The notes under the pieces were generated by a model. The model saw nothing but the letters and a program-made list of their open reading frames with translations, did not search any database and was not told the DNA's origin. The position numbers and the translations under genes are program-made. DNA of 13,072 nt from Alistipes sp. (GTDB lineage Bacteria; Bacteroidota; Bacteroidia; Bacteroidales; Rikenellaceae), in contig JAFZDR010000067.1 in assembly GCA_017561105.1 (NCBI GenBank), forward strand, positions 1 to 13,072, written 5' to 3'. Shown here piece after piece: positions 1 to 6,690 of the stretch. Position 1 is the first letter of the stretch. Each line of letters begins with the position of its first letter.

Positions 1-456
1 ATGGCCCGGGTGTACGCACATACCCGCCTCCTTATTCACTACGATAACATCGTCGTCCTCATACATAATGTCGATTGGAATATCCTCGGGTGTAAGCAAC
101 ACCTCGTAGCGAGGGAATGCCAATCGCATCGAGATTTTATCGTAAGGTTTAATCTTATACGACGCCTTCTGCGGTTTATCGTTCACGAATACGCCGCCGT
201 CGTCAATTGCATTCTGGATGCGGTTACGCGAGCAGTTTTCGATATGCGTGGTGAGATACTTATCCAAACGCATCATCGACTGCCCCTTATCGACGGTTAT
301 GGCGAAGTGCTCGTAGAGTCCGTTCTCGTCGGGAGCCTGATCGGAGAGGAACTTGCGTGGCATAACACCTACGCCACACTCCTCGTCATCACCACCCTCG
401 AAATCGACATCGATATCCTCATCAAAGGCTTCGTCTATATATCTTTCGTCTGTCAT
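1..456 (-). CDS. RluA-family (RluC/RluD-like) 23S rRNA pseudouridine synthase, N-terminal part
   Basis: Only the first 152 codons are in the window; the gene continues past the left edge. The start ATG is at 456, 9 bp after the stop of the PASTA gene, so the two are co-transcribed. The protein opens with an acidic stretch of about 45 residues rich in Asp and Glu. An S4 RNA-binding domain follows (around residues 60-125; RLDKYLTTHIENCSRNRIQ is typical). The catalytic domain then begins with YEDDDVIVVNKEAGMCVHPG, the usual first strand of RluA-type synthases. These enzymes isomerise uridines in 23S rRNA. The catalytic RLDxxTSG motif lies outside the window, so RluC cannot be separated from RluD. 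Family assignment is secure; the exact target is not. Confidence 0.9.
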   Translation of the reverse strand, partial: MTDERYIDEAFDEDIDVDFEGGDDEECGVGVMPRKFLSDQAPDENGLYEHFAITVDKGQSMMRLDKYLTTHIENCSRNRIQNAIDDGGVFVNDKPQKASYKIKPYDKISMRLAFPRYEVLLTPEDIPIDIMYEDDDVIVVNKEAGMCVHPGH

Positions 457-465
457 AATCTTCGG

Positions 466-1410
466 TTAAAAGAAGAAGTTATCTTCGGTTTGTGCATTGC
501 CCTGCGGCTGCGACTTCTGGGCATTTGCAATAGAGTCGAGCAATCGCTGCTCGGCCTTGGAGATAGAGTCGGCCTCCATCTTCTGTCGCAACGCCTCCTT
601 GACACGCTGCTCCTCCTGCTCGAGCATATTGTCTATCTTCTCGGTGTCAAGTGTTAGATACAACGACACACGCGAGCCGTATGTAACAGCCTCGCTCGAC
701 AATACAGACTGCTGATACACCTTTGCGCGATTGCGTTCGAGTGCAGGCATGCCCTCATCAAACACTATATCGCCAATATTCAAGCCGGCCTCCCAAAGTC
801 GGCTCTTGGCCTCGAAGAGTGTGCGACCAATAACTTGCGGAACGGTAGCAATCTCGGACGGTGCAACACCCACGCGCAACACTACGCCACTACCCTTTTC
901 TGCCTGCATATTGCTATCCTCCAAGACCTCGTCGGCACCTACATATTCGGCCAAGACATAGTTTGTAGCCATATCCTCGGCATACTCGAGGTAGTCGATA
1001 GTAAGGCCCGCAGTTTCGAGCATATTCTTAGCCTGACGCAACGAACGACCTGCAACATAAGGCACTGCAACCATGCGCTGGCGCACCGAGTTGATGGTAA
1101 CATAGACCTTGCGACCCGGTTTTACAACAACACCGCCCTTTGGAAGTTGATCGAGCACCACGCCACCCGGATAGGTCGATACATGGAGCGAATCGTTGAT
1201 TATAATCTGAAGGTTGCGACGACCTGCAAAATACTCGGCGTCGTTTATTCTCAAGCCTACAAAATCGGGCACTGTGCGGCGTGCACTATGGCGTGTTCCG
1301 ATAGCCATCGCAATAAACGACACTACAGCCACACCCAAAAACACCAAAAGCACCACTACCAAGTGGTAGAGGATTGTATGTCGCTTTAACCAAGTCCAAA
1401 ATTTCTTCAT
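466..1410 (-). CDS. Membrane-anchored protein with three PASTA domains
   Basis: The protein has 314 residues: a short basic cytoplasmic N-terminus, one transmembrane segment at about 16-37, and three PASTA repeats at about 46-108 (from TVPDFVGLR), 114-184 (from VAVPYVAGRSL) and 188-255 (from TVPQVIGRTL). A charged helical, probably coiled-coil tail at about 257-300 is rich in Glu, Lys and Gln. PASTA domains in other bacteria bind peptidoglycan fragments or beta-lactams and usually sit on Ser/Thr kinases or penicillin-binding proteins. Here there is no kinase or transpeptidase domain, so it is probably a periplasmic wall-binding or scaffold protein. It lies 43 bp after mqnE and 9 bp before the pseudouridine synthase gene. 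The PASTA/RluA pairing is common in Bacteroidales, often followed by D-Ala-D-Ala ligase; that gene would be off the left edge. Function is inferred from domains only. Confidence 0.88.
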   Translation of the reverse strand: MKKFWTWLKRHTILYHLVVVLLVFLGVAVVSFIAMAIGTRHSARRTVPDFVGLRINDAEYFAGRRNLQIIINDSLHVSTYPGGVVLDQLPKGGVVVKPGRKVYVTINSVRQRMVAVPYVAGRSLRQAKNMLETAGLTIDYLEYAEDMATNYVLAEYVGADEVLEDSNMQAEKGSGVVLRVGVAPSEIATVPQVIGRTLFEAKSRLWEAGLNIGDIVFDEGMPALERNRAKVYQQSVLSSEAVTYGSRVSLYLTLDTEKIDNMLEQEEQRVKEALRQKMEADSISKAEQRLLDSIANAQKSQPQGNAQTEDNFFF

Positions 1411-1417
1411 ATTCTTA

Positions 1418-1448
1418 CGCTCTTAGCCATTGGCTATTAGCCATTAGC
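1418..1448. repeat. Alternating palindromic intergenic repeat (TAGCCA/TGGCTA)
   Basis: Between mqnE and the PASTA gene the sequence alternates TAGCCA (1424-1429), T, TGGCTA (1431-1436), T, TAGCCA (1438-1443), T, TAGC (1445-1448). Each hexamer is the reverse complement of its neighbour, so two alternative hairpins with one-base spacers are possible. A related element lies at 3666-3688 in the same operon; the 20-mers starting at 1423 and 3666 match at 16 of 20 positions. There is no transposase nearby. Function is unknown; it could be a small dispersed repeat or an mRNA processing hairpin. Confidence 0.6.
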
Positions 1449-1453
1449 TTTTT

Positions 1454-2524
1454 TTATAGTTCGTTATAGTGCGTGTCGCGCTCAACGGCTCTAAAGCCAG
1501 CTGCTGCACACATCTTTTCTATCTCAGCAATGGTCAGTCGTGGTCGCTGATCCTTCGCGCCCGCCATCGAGTATATCTTTGTCGAATCCTCGATTGTACC
1601 GTCGATATCATCGGCACCGAACGACAATGCCAACTCGGCGCTCTCCTTGCCGTACATCACCCAATAGGCCTTAATGTGTGGCACATTGTCGAGAATAAGT
1701 CGGCTCATGGCCAGAGTGCGCATATCATCCACCACCGAGGTCTCGCCCAACGACTCCATACCATTATTTGCGCTGCGGAATTTGAGCGGGATAAAAGCAT
1801 TCAAGCCCCCTGTTCTATCCTGCAAATCGCGCAAACGCATAAGGTGGTCTATGCGATGATCGATACTCTCGACATGGCCATAGAGCATTGTCGCATTCGA
1901 GTCGAAGCCCAACTTGTGAGCCTCCTCGTGCATCTCCAACCACTCGGCCGAAGAGCACTTGCCAGGGCAAAGTTCGGCGCGAATCTTCTCGTCGAAAATC
2001 TCGGCACCACCACCCGGGATAGACTCCATACCTGCATCCTTCAACAGTTGCAAGCCCTCGACAATCGACAAGCCTGCCTTGCGAATCATATAGTGCAACT
2101 CCACCGCTGTAAATGCCTTGACGCAAATCGAAGGCATAATCTCCTTGATGCGACGAATCATATCGGCATAGTAGTAGATGTCGCGCTCGGGATGAACGCC
2201 ACCTACGATATGTACCTCGGTAGCTCCGCTCTCCTTGCGAGCCTCAACCTGCGCCAGCACCTCATCCATAGAGTAGTCCCATGCGCCCTCTTCGCCCTTG
2301 CGACGACGATAGGAGCAGAAGCGACACTCGAACAGACAGACATTTGTCGGCTCGAGGTGGAAATTCTTGTTATAGAAGACCTTGTCGCCACTCTTCTGCA
2401 CCTTAGCCTCGGTAGCCAATCGTGCCAAGAGCCACAGCGGAGCCTGCTCCCAAAGGAGCTTGGCCTCGACAGCATCTATGCGCTCACCGCGCGACAACTT
2501 ATCTGCAATCTGCTCTACGCTCAT
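1454..2524 (-). CDS. mqnE: Aminofutalosine synthase MqnE (radical SAM)
   Basis: MqnE is a radical S-adenosylmethionine enzyme that joins 3-enolpyruvyl-benzoate (chorismate-derived) to the adenosyl moiety, giving aminofutalosine, an early step of the futalosine route to menaquinone. The 356-residue length fits the family. The iron-sulfur cluster motif CX3CX2C is C63, C67, C70 in EPTNVCLFECRFCSYRR. Further family signatures are EVHIVGGVHPERD, IPGGGAEIFDEKIR, LGFDSNATMLYGHVES and FIPLKFR. The HIVGGVHP form and these blocks favour MqnE over the paralogous cyclase MqnC or the F420 enzyme CofH. The ATG at 2524 is one base past the stop of the upstream permease gene, so translation is probably coupled. 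No other menaquinone gene is in the window. The assignment is firm by motif. Confidence 0.93.
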   Translation of the reverse strand: MSVEQIADKLSRGERIDAVEAKLLWEQAPLWLLARLATEAKVQKSGDKVFYNKNFHLEPTNVCLFECRFCSYRRRKGEEGAWDYSMDEVLAQVEARKESGATEVHIVGGVHPERDIYYYADMIRRIKEIMPSICVKAFTAVELHYMIRKAGLSIVEGLQLLKDAGMESIPGGGAEIFDEKIRAELCPGKCSSAEWLEMHEEAHKLGFDSNATMLYGHVESIDHRIDHLMRLRDLQDRTGGLNAFIPLKFRSANNGMESLGETSVVDDMRTLAMSRLILDNVPHIKAYWVMYGKESAELALSFGADDIDGTIEDSTKIYSMAGAKDQRPRLTIAEIEKMCAAAGFRAVERDTHYNEL

Positions 2525-2525
2525 A

Positions 2526-3653
2526 CTATTTCGGTGCTTTGCGATAGAGATATATCGCGATTACTGTATAGATGATATTCGGCAACCATACCGCCAACAT
2601 CGGAGGGAGTGTTCCGCCCTTAGCAAACTCCTCGAATACTCGGTTGAGCATAATGTAGGAGAAGCACAAGGCGATACCGATACCGATATGCAGACCTGTA
2701 CCTCCTCGCACCTTGCGCGACGAGAGCGACACTCCGATAAGTGTCAGGATAAATGTTCCAATCGGATAGGCGTATCGAGTGTGGTGCTCCACCTCCAATT
2801 GGCGAATCGAATCGGAGCCCTTTGCTCGCTGCTGCGCGATAAAATCGTTCAGCTCCACGATGTTCATCGTCTTGACAAGCTGATTGAGATTACCCAACTC
2901 CACAATATTGATATTCAGCAGTGTATCGAGGTTTCGATGTTGCTCGAACGACTCGTGACCATTCTGATCGAAGCTGCGAGTTATATATCGCGATGCCGAC
3001 CAGCGTCGCGACTCTTCGTCAAACTTAACCTCCGAGGCCTCCAATGTAGAGAGCATGGTGCTGCCATCATACTTCTCGAGAGCAAGGAACGACGCTTGTG
3101 ACGAGTTCTTGCTGAAGCCGCGAATATAGAGGAATGTTCCGGGCTCGATCTGGCGATAGAGGTGTCTGTCGTACTGCACATTCTGTCGGCGTGGCACATA
3201 CTGCTGCTCGAAAGCTACACATGTACGCTGAGAGATAGGAATAACCCACAAACTCAAGCCCAACGATGCAATAGCGATAACCAATGCGCTGATAAAGTAT
3301 GGCCACATAAGTCGTCGGAAGCTCATTCCGCCCGACAACATCGCCACAATCTCGGTTTGGTATGCCAACTTCGAGGTAAAGAAGATGCAGGCAATAAATG
3401 TAAACAGCGCACTAAACTGGTTTATGAAGAACGGCACAAAATTCAAGTAGTAGTCCAGAATGATACTCTTGAATGGAGCGTGTGTCTGCGTAAATCCGTC
3501 AATCTTCTCGACATAGTCGAATATCACAACTATCACGATAATCATCGCAATAGCAAAGATATATGTGCCGAGGAACTTACGAATGATGTAGCGGTCGAGA
3601 ATTTTCAATCCCGGCCACCAGCTACGCCCTGTTTTATATTGCGGTTCCATCAT
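2526..3653 (-). CDS. LptF/LptG-family permease (LPS export ABC transporter membrane subunit)
   Basis: This is a YjgP/YjgQ-family inner-membrane protein of 375 residues. In other Gram-negatives LptF and LptG, with the ATPase LptB, extract lipopolysaccharide from the inner membrane and pass it to the LptC-LptA-LptD bridge. The layout fits: transmembrane segments at about 29-46, 72-94 and 116-138, a large periplasmic beta-rich domain (about 140-290), then segments at about 296-311, 322-337 and 352-371. The conserved start LKILDRYIIRKFLGTYIF and cytoplasmic YQTEIVAMLSGGMSFRRLM match the family. Two adjacent ATGs (3653 and 3650) are possible starts; AAAGAGAT lies directly upstream. In many Bacteroidota it directly follows tgt; here an esterase gene lies between. 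Whether it acts as LptF or LptG cannot be decided from this window. Confidence 0.9.
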   Translation of the reverse strand: MMEPQYKTGRSWWPGLKILDRYIIRKFLGTYIFAIAMIIVIVVIFDYVEKIDGFTQTHAPFKSIILDYYLNFVPFFINQFSALFTFIACIFFTSKLAYQTEIVAMLSGGMSFRRLMWPYFISALVIAIASLGLSLWVIPISQRTCVAFEQQYVPRRQNVQYDRHLYRQIEPGTFLYIRGFSKNSSQASFLALEKYDGSTMLSTLEASEVKFDEESRRWSASRYITRSFDQNGHESFEQHRNLDTLLNINIVELGNLNQLVKTMNIVELNDFIAQQRAKGSDSIRQLEVEHHTRYAYPIGTFILTLIGVSLSSRKVRGGTGLHIGIGIALCFSYIMLNRVFEEFAKGGTLPPMLAVWLPNIIYTVIAIYLYRKAPK

Positions 3654-3665
3654 ATCTCTTTGTAA

Positions 3666-3688
3666 TTAGCCGATGGCTATCGGCCGAT
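3666..3688. repeat. Palindromic intergenic repeat related to 1418-1448
   Basis: In the 41-bp gap between the esterase and permease genes, TAGCC (3667-3671) can pair with GGCTA (3675-3679), or GCCGAT (3669-3674) with ATCGGC (3679-3684). ATCGGCCGAT (3679-3688) is itself a perfect palindrome. The 20-mer starting at 3666 matches the 20-mer at 1423 at 16 of 20 positions. There is no T-tract, so it is not an obvious intrinsic terminator. Confidence 0.55.
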
Positions 3689-3694
3689 TTAAAT

Positions 3695-4570
3695 CTACTT
3701 TGTCAAGCCCAGATAGTTAAGCCATGCCAAGACTGCAGACTGAAGCTCTTCGACATGCTTCTTAACGCTGTGTCCGCCATACGGGTAGATGTGCATTGTA
3801 GCCTTCACCCCGTTGCGAACAAGTGCCTCGTAGTATTCTGCTCCATCCACCGATGGCACCAATGGGTCATTATCGCAGAGCAACAACATCGTAGGCGAGG
3901 TGGTTGCAGTAACCATGCGATAGGTCGAGAGGTCGATAGTCTCCTGCTCGGTGTAATCTTTGCCAAGGAGCTGCATCAACGCCTTGTCAGCTGCGCCTGA
4001 ATTACTCTTCAGGAGATTTATCCATGCGTAGTGCAAGAGCGCAAATGCAGGTTTCTCGCCATCAGGCATTGCATTCGACACCCACGATGCGAGGTGACCT
4101 CCTGCCGATGAGCCCATGACGCCCACCTTTGCAGGGTCAATGCCCAAGTCGGTACGAGTACGAAGGTAACGCACTGCACCTATGGCATCCTCGAGTGTAG
4201 CGTCGTTATGTCCGTAGTTCGGCAGACGATACTTTACGATAGCCGCAGTGATACCCTGCGAAGCGTACCATTTCGCGAGCCAAACAGCAAGGTTTAATCG
4301 AGTATATGAACCTCCCGGATACATCGCGATAGCTACACCCTGATTCTTCTCGGCTGCAGCCTTGAAGATGTAGAGCTCGCACGACGAGGTCTGCGAGAAT
4401 GACTTATTTTTACGCAACATCTCATCGCGGGTCTCATAATTCGAGTGCTGAGCTGTGGTATTGTCCCACAAGCGCACAATCTCGTCAGAACCCTCGAACG
4501 AAATGGTCTTCTGCGCCGACGCACCCCAAGCGAATGCGAAGGCAAGGGCAAAAGTTAAAATCTTCTTCAT
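3695..4570 (-). CDS. Secreted alpha/beta-hydrolase (acetylesterase-like)
   Basis: I place the start at the ATG at 4570 (291 residues) because it begins a clear signal peptide (MKKILTFALAFAFAWGASAQ, probable cleavage after Ala) and has AAAGAGAT just upstream; an upstream in-frame start at 4618 would overlap the end of tgt and hide the signal. The fold is an alpha/beta-hydrolase of the BD-FAE/acetylesterase type. An oxyanion-loop segment YPGGSY (about 84-89) takes the place of HGGG, the nucleophile elbow is GSSAGG with Ser155, the acid is in CDNDPLVP (Asp235 likely) and the catalytic His267 is in YGGHSV. The triad therefore looks complete. It is likely exported to the periplasm or beyond and deacetylates or de-esterifies glycans, but the substrate is unknown. 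It sits 22 bp after tgt and 41 bp before the permease gene, inside an otherwise housekeeping operon. Confidence 0.85.
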   Translation of the reverse strand: MKKILTFALAFAFAWGASAQKTISFEGSDEIVRLWDNTTAQHSNYETRDEMLRKNKSFSQTSSCELYIFKAAAEKNQGVAIAMYPGGSYTRLNLAVWLAKWYASQGITAAIVKYRLPNYGHNDATLEDAIGAVRYLRTRTDLGIDPAKVGVMGSSAGGHLASWVSNAMPDGEKPAFALLHYAWINLLKSNSGAADKALMQLLGKDYTEQETIDLSTYRMVTATTSPTMLLLCDNDPLVPSVDGAEYYEALVRNGVKATMHIYPYGGHSVKKHVEELQSAVLAWLNYLGLTK

Positions 4571-4592
4571 ATCTCTTTCGTTTTCAATTTTT

Positions 4593-5723
4593 CTACAATC
4601 TGCGGCTGAGCTTTTCAACCATTATCGTCTTCCACTCGGCAAAATCGCCGGCGATGATATGCTTGCGAGCCTCGCCCACAAGCCACAAGTAGAAGCCTAT
4701 GTTATGCAACGATGCAATCTGCGCCGCCAACATCTCGCCACACACCACAAGGTGGTGCAGGTAGGCCTTCGAGTATTGATGATCGACGAAGGTTGTGCCA
4801 TTCTCGTCGATTGGCGAGAAGTCATTTTCCCACTTCTTGTTGCGGATATTGATAACACCCTCACTGGTGAAGAGCTGACCATTACGGCCGTTACGGGTAG
4901 GCATCACGCAGTCGAACATATCTACACCTCGCGAAATAGCCTCCAAAATATTTATCGGCGTACCCACGCCCATCAAATAGCGAGGTTTATCCTGCGGCAA
5001 CACCGCATTTACGACCTCGATCATTGCGTACATAACCTCGGTTGGCTCACCTACCGCCAGACCTCCGATAGCGTAACCGTCAGCGTTGTACTGCAATACA
5101 TTCTCTGCAGCCTTGGCACGCAAATCGGGATAGCCACAACCCTGCACAATAGGGAACAACGACTGGTAGTGTCCATACTTCGGCTGGGTCTTGTGATACT
5201 GATTGAAGCAACGATCCAACCAACGCTCGGTCAATGCCAACGACTTTGCAGCATACTCTTTTGGTGCATCACCCGGAGGGCACTCGTCGAATGCCATCAT
5301 AATATCGGCTCCGATAGTGCGCTCGGTATCGATTACATTCTCAGGTGTAAATAGGTGGCGCGAGCCGTCGATATGCGATTGGAAGTGGGCTCCCTCCTCC
5401 TTCAACTTACGGCAAGCGGCAAGCGAAAAGACCTGGAAGCCACCGCTATCGGTGAGCATAGGCTTATCCCAAGTCGAGAAGCGATGTACACCACCCGCCT
5501 CCTCCAAAATCTTCATTCCGGGACGGAGATAGAGGTGATAGGTATTGGCCAAGATAATCTGCGCCTTCGCCTCATCGCGAACATCGCGATGGAATATACC
5601 CTTCATTGCCGCGGCAGTACCCACCGGCATAAAAATCGGAGTCTGAATAACACCGTGATCTGTAACCATCTCGCCCGCACGCGCGTTGGTCTTTGTATCC
5701 TTATATTGTAAAGTAAACTTCAT
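4593..5723 (-). CDS. tgt: tRNA-guanine transglycosylase (queuine/preQ1 tRNA-ribosyltransferase)
   Basis: Tgt swaps guanine-34 of tRNAs with GUN anticodons (Asp, Asn, His, Tyr) for preQ1 during queuosine synthesis. From the ATG at 5723 it has 376 residues, the usual length; a TTG at 5735 would add four residues and is less likely. Seen motifs: TPIFMPVGT, ANTYHLYLRPG, LTDSGGFQVFSL with Asp92, IVQGCGYPDLR, GGLAVGEP and GVDMFDCVMPTRNGRNG with the expected nucleophile Asp271. Oddly, the C-terminal zinc motif CxCxxC is absent: the corresponding stretch reads DENGTTFVDHQYSKAYLHHL. Only the distal His340 and an isolated Cys328 remain. It is the first gene of the minus-strand operon, just downstream of a TAAATTTGC box, which would give an almost leaderless mRNA. 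Function is confident despite the missing zinc site. Confidence 0.95.
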   Translation of the reverse strand: MKFTLQYKDTKTNARAGEMVTDHGVIQTPIFMPVGTAAAMKGIFHRDVRDEAKAQIILANTYHLYLRPGMKILEEAGGVHRFSTWDKPMLTDSGGFQVFSLAACRKLKEEGAHFQSHIDGSRHLFTPENVIDTERTIGADIMMAFDECPPGDAPKEYAAKSLALTERWLDRCFNQYHKTQPKYGHYQSLFPIVQGCGYPDLRAKAAENVLQYNADGYAIGGLAVGEPTEVMYAMIEVVNAVLPQDKPRYLMGVGTPINILEAISRGVDMFDCVMPTRNGRNGQLFTSEGVINIRNKKWENDFSPIDENGTTFVDHQYSKAYLHHLVVCGEMLAAQIASLHNIGFYLWLVGEARKHIIAGDFAEWKTIMVEKLSRRL

Positions 5724-5731
5724 AATCTTGT

Positions 5732-5740
5732 GCAAATTTA
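5732..5740 (-). promoter_or_regulatory. tgt: Bacteroidota-type -7 box for tgt operon
   Basis: On the minus strand the sequence reads TAAATTTGC, matching the TAnnTTTG consensus of the Bacteroidota primary sigma factor. The upstream box is weak: TTAC after a 21-base spacer. The expected transcription start is about 5727, only about four bases before the tgt ATG. The match is direct; activity is inferred. Confidence 0.6.
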
Positions 5741-5762
5741 CTAATTTTCGCGAAATTTTGCG

Positions 5763-5771
5763 TAAGTTTGC
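5763..5771 (+). promoter_or_regulatory. Bacteroidota-type -7 box for the glycosyltransferase operon
   Basis: TAAGTTTGC matches TAnnTTTG(C). A weak TTAC box lies 21 bases upstream (5738-5741), inside the opposite-strand tgt box. The expected start of transcription is about 5776, giving a leader of about 24 bases before the ATG at 5800. The region between the boxes contains the palindrome TTTCGCGAAA (5746-5755). Confidence 0.6.
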
Positions 5772-5799
5772 AAAATAATTGACGACACTAACACAAAAA

Positions 5800-6684
5800 A
5801 TGGAGGTAATATACGATATAATCTACAGTGCCTTAATGGCTTACGGCGAAATCGGCATAGCACTCGGAGTTCTTATTCTGGTGCTGTTTATCGTGCAGAT
5901 ATCGCTACACTTGGGCATCTACGGACGAATTTCGTCGTTCCGTCTTATGGAGCGCAAGCAGATCCGCGAAAAGGAACCTGCAATATCGGTTGTAGTGCCT
6001 CTGTTTGCCGAGGACTCGGCCTATCTCGACTCCTCGCTCGTAAATCTCCTCACACAGGACTACAAGGAGTTCGAGGTGGTATTGGTATATGTGGGTAACA
6101 GCGACGACTTCTTTGCAGATGTAAAGTCGTTGCAACGACTCTATCCAAATCTTTCGCCGGTGCATATCGACTACACACCGCACTATCCCGTATCGACAAA
6201 AATTGCGCTTAATGTAGGTATCAAGAGCGCAAAACACGACTTCGTAATTATTACCTCGTCGGATGCTATTCCTTCGTCGGATCGTTGGTTGTCGCTCCTC
6301 GCAAAGGGCTTTTTGTACGGAGATGTGGTATTGGGCTACTGCGGAGTGGCACGACAGAGCGGATTTAAGAATTTCATCTTCCGCGAGTATCAGTTCTCGA
6401 ACTCGGTCGCTTGGCTTTCGTCGGCTATTCGTCGTCGCACATACGCCGCATCGCGCAATGCTCTCGGTTTCTCGAAAGAGCTCTACTTTGGCAATCGCGG
6501 TTTCAGTCACCTCAACATGAATGTGGGCGAAGACGACCTCTTTGTTCAGCAGATAGCCTCGCGCGACAATGTAAGCGTAGTGCTCTCACCTCGAGCAACT
6601 TGCACCGAACGCACCTGGGGCGGTTGGAGCTGGTGGTGGCGCAAAATTAAGACTCAGCACACCACTCATAAATACTACCCGTAG
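5800..6684 (+). CDS. Membrane GT2-family glycosyltransferase, catalytic part, ended by in-frame TAG
   Basis: I use the ATG at 5800; a TTG at 5779 lies too close to the predicted transcription start. The 294 residues comprise a transmembrane anchor at about 17-38 and a GT-A domain from about 60. Visible motifs are ISVVVPLFAEDSAYLDSSL, the acceptor/metal region ITSSDAIPSSDRWL (a variant of the usual DAD-type motif), GEDDLFVQQIAS around 243-254, and TWGGWSWWWRKIK in place of QxxRW near the end. The family transfers sugars from nucleotide-sugar donors, probably for envelope polysaccharide or lipid glycosylation. The reading frame stops at TAG (6682-6684) right after the catalytic domain, and the same frame continues with two membrane helices (6691-6966). 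Relatives normally have these as one protein of roughly 380-390 residues, so this is probably a gene broken by a single nonsense codon, or a naturally split one. Confidence 0.85.
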   Translation: MEVIYDIIYSALMAYGEIGIALGVLILVLFIVQISLHLGIYGRISSFRLMERKQIREKEPAISVVVPLFAEDSAYLDSSLVNLLTQDYKEFEVVLVYVGNSDDFFADVKSLQRLYPNLSPVHIDYTPHYPVSTKIALNVGIKSAKHDFVIITSSDAIPSSDRWLSLLAKGFLYGDVVLGYCGVARQSGFKNFIFREYQFSNSVAWLSSAIRRRTYAASRNALGFSKELYFGNRGFSHLNMNVGEDDLFVQQIASRDNVSVVLSPRATCTERTWGGWSWWWRKIKTQHTTHKYYP

Positions 6685-6690
6685 GGGGCA
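6682..6690 (+). other. In-frame amber stop within the glycosyltransferase frame
   Basis: The frame from 5800 reads CCG TAG GGG GCA ATG. Without the TAG the frame would run uninterrupted from 5800 to 6966 (388 residues). The stop touches a run of five G (6684-6688), but both halves are in the same frame, so a simple indel would not explain it. A base substitution, an assembly error, readthrough, or re-initiation at the ATG at 6691 are the options. Confidence 0.85.

Noticed and set aside
1..657. A 218-codon plus-strand frame at the left edge
   Set aside because: It is the shadow of the pseudouridine synthase and PASTA genes on the opposite strand.
1423..1448. Possible CRISPR-like array from repeated TAGCCA units
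   Set aside because: The units are six bases with one-base spacers and alternate in orientation; there are no spacers of CRISPR size and no cas genes.
1469..2575. A 368-codon open frame on the plus strand opposite mqnE
   Set aside because: It is antisense to a gene with strong radical-SAM motifs, its product is Leu/His/Arg/Cys-rich with no domain, and it reflects codon bias of the true gene.
4571..4618. Extended N-terminus of the esterase from 4618
   Set aside because: It would bury the signal peptide and overlap tgt; the ATG at 4570 starts a canonical signal sequence.
4455..5354. A 299-codon open frame on the plus strand opposite tgt
   Set aside because: It lies antisense to tgt, whose motifs are unmistakable, and shows no recognisable domain, start context or promoter.
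6684..6688. Frameshift in the GGGGG run as the reason for the split glycosyltransferase
   Set aside because: Both halves are in the same frame and the TAG lies at the start of the run, so a one-base indel would break rather than restore the frame.
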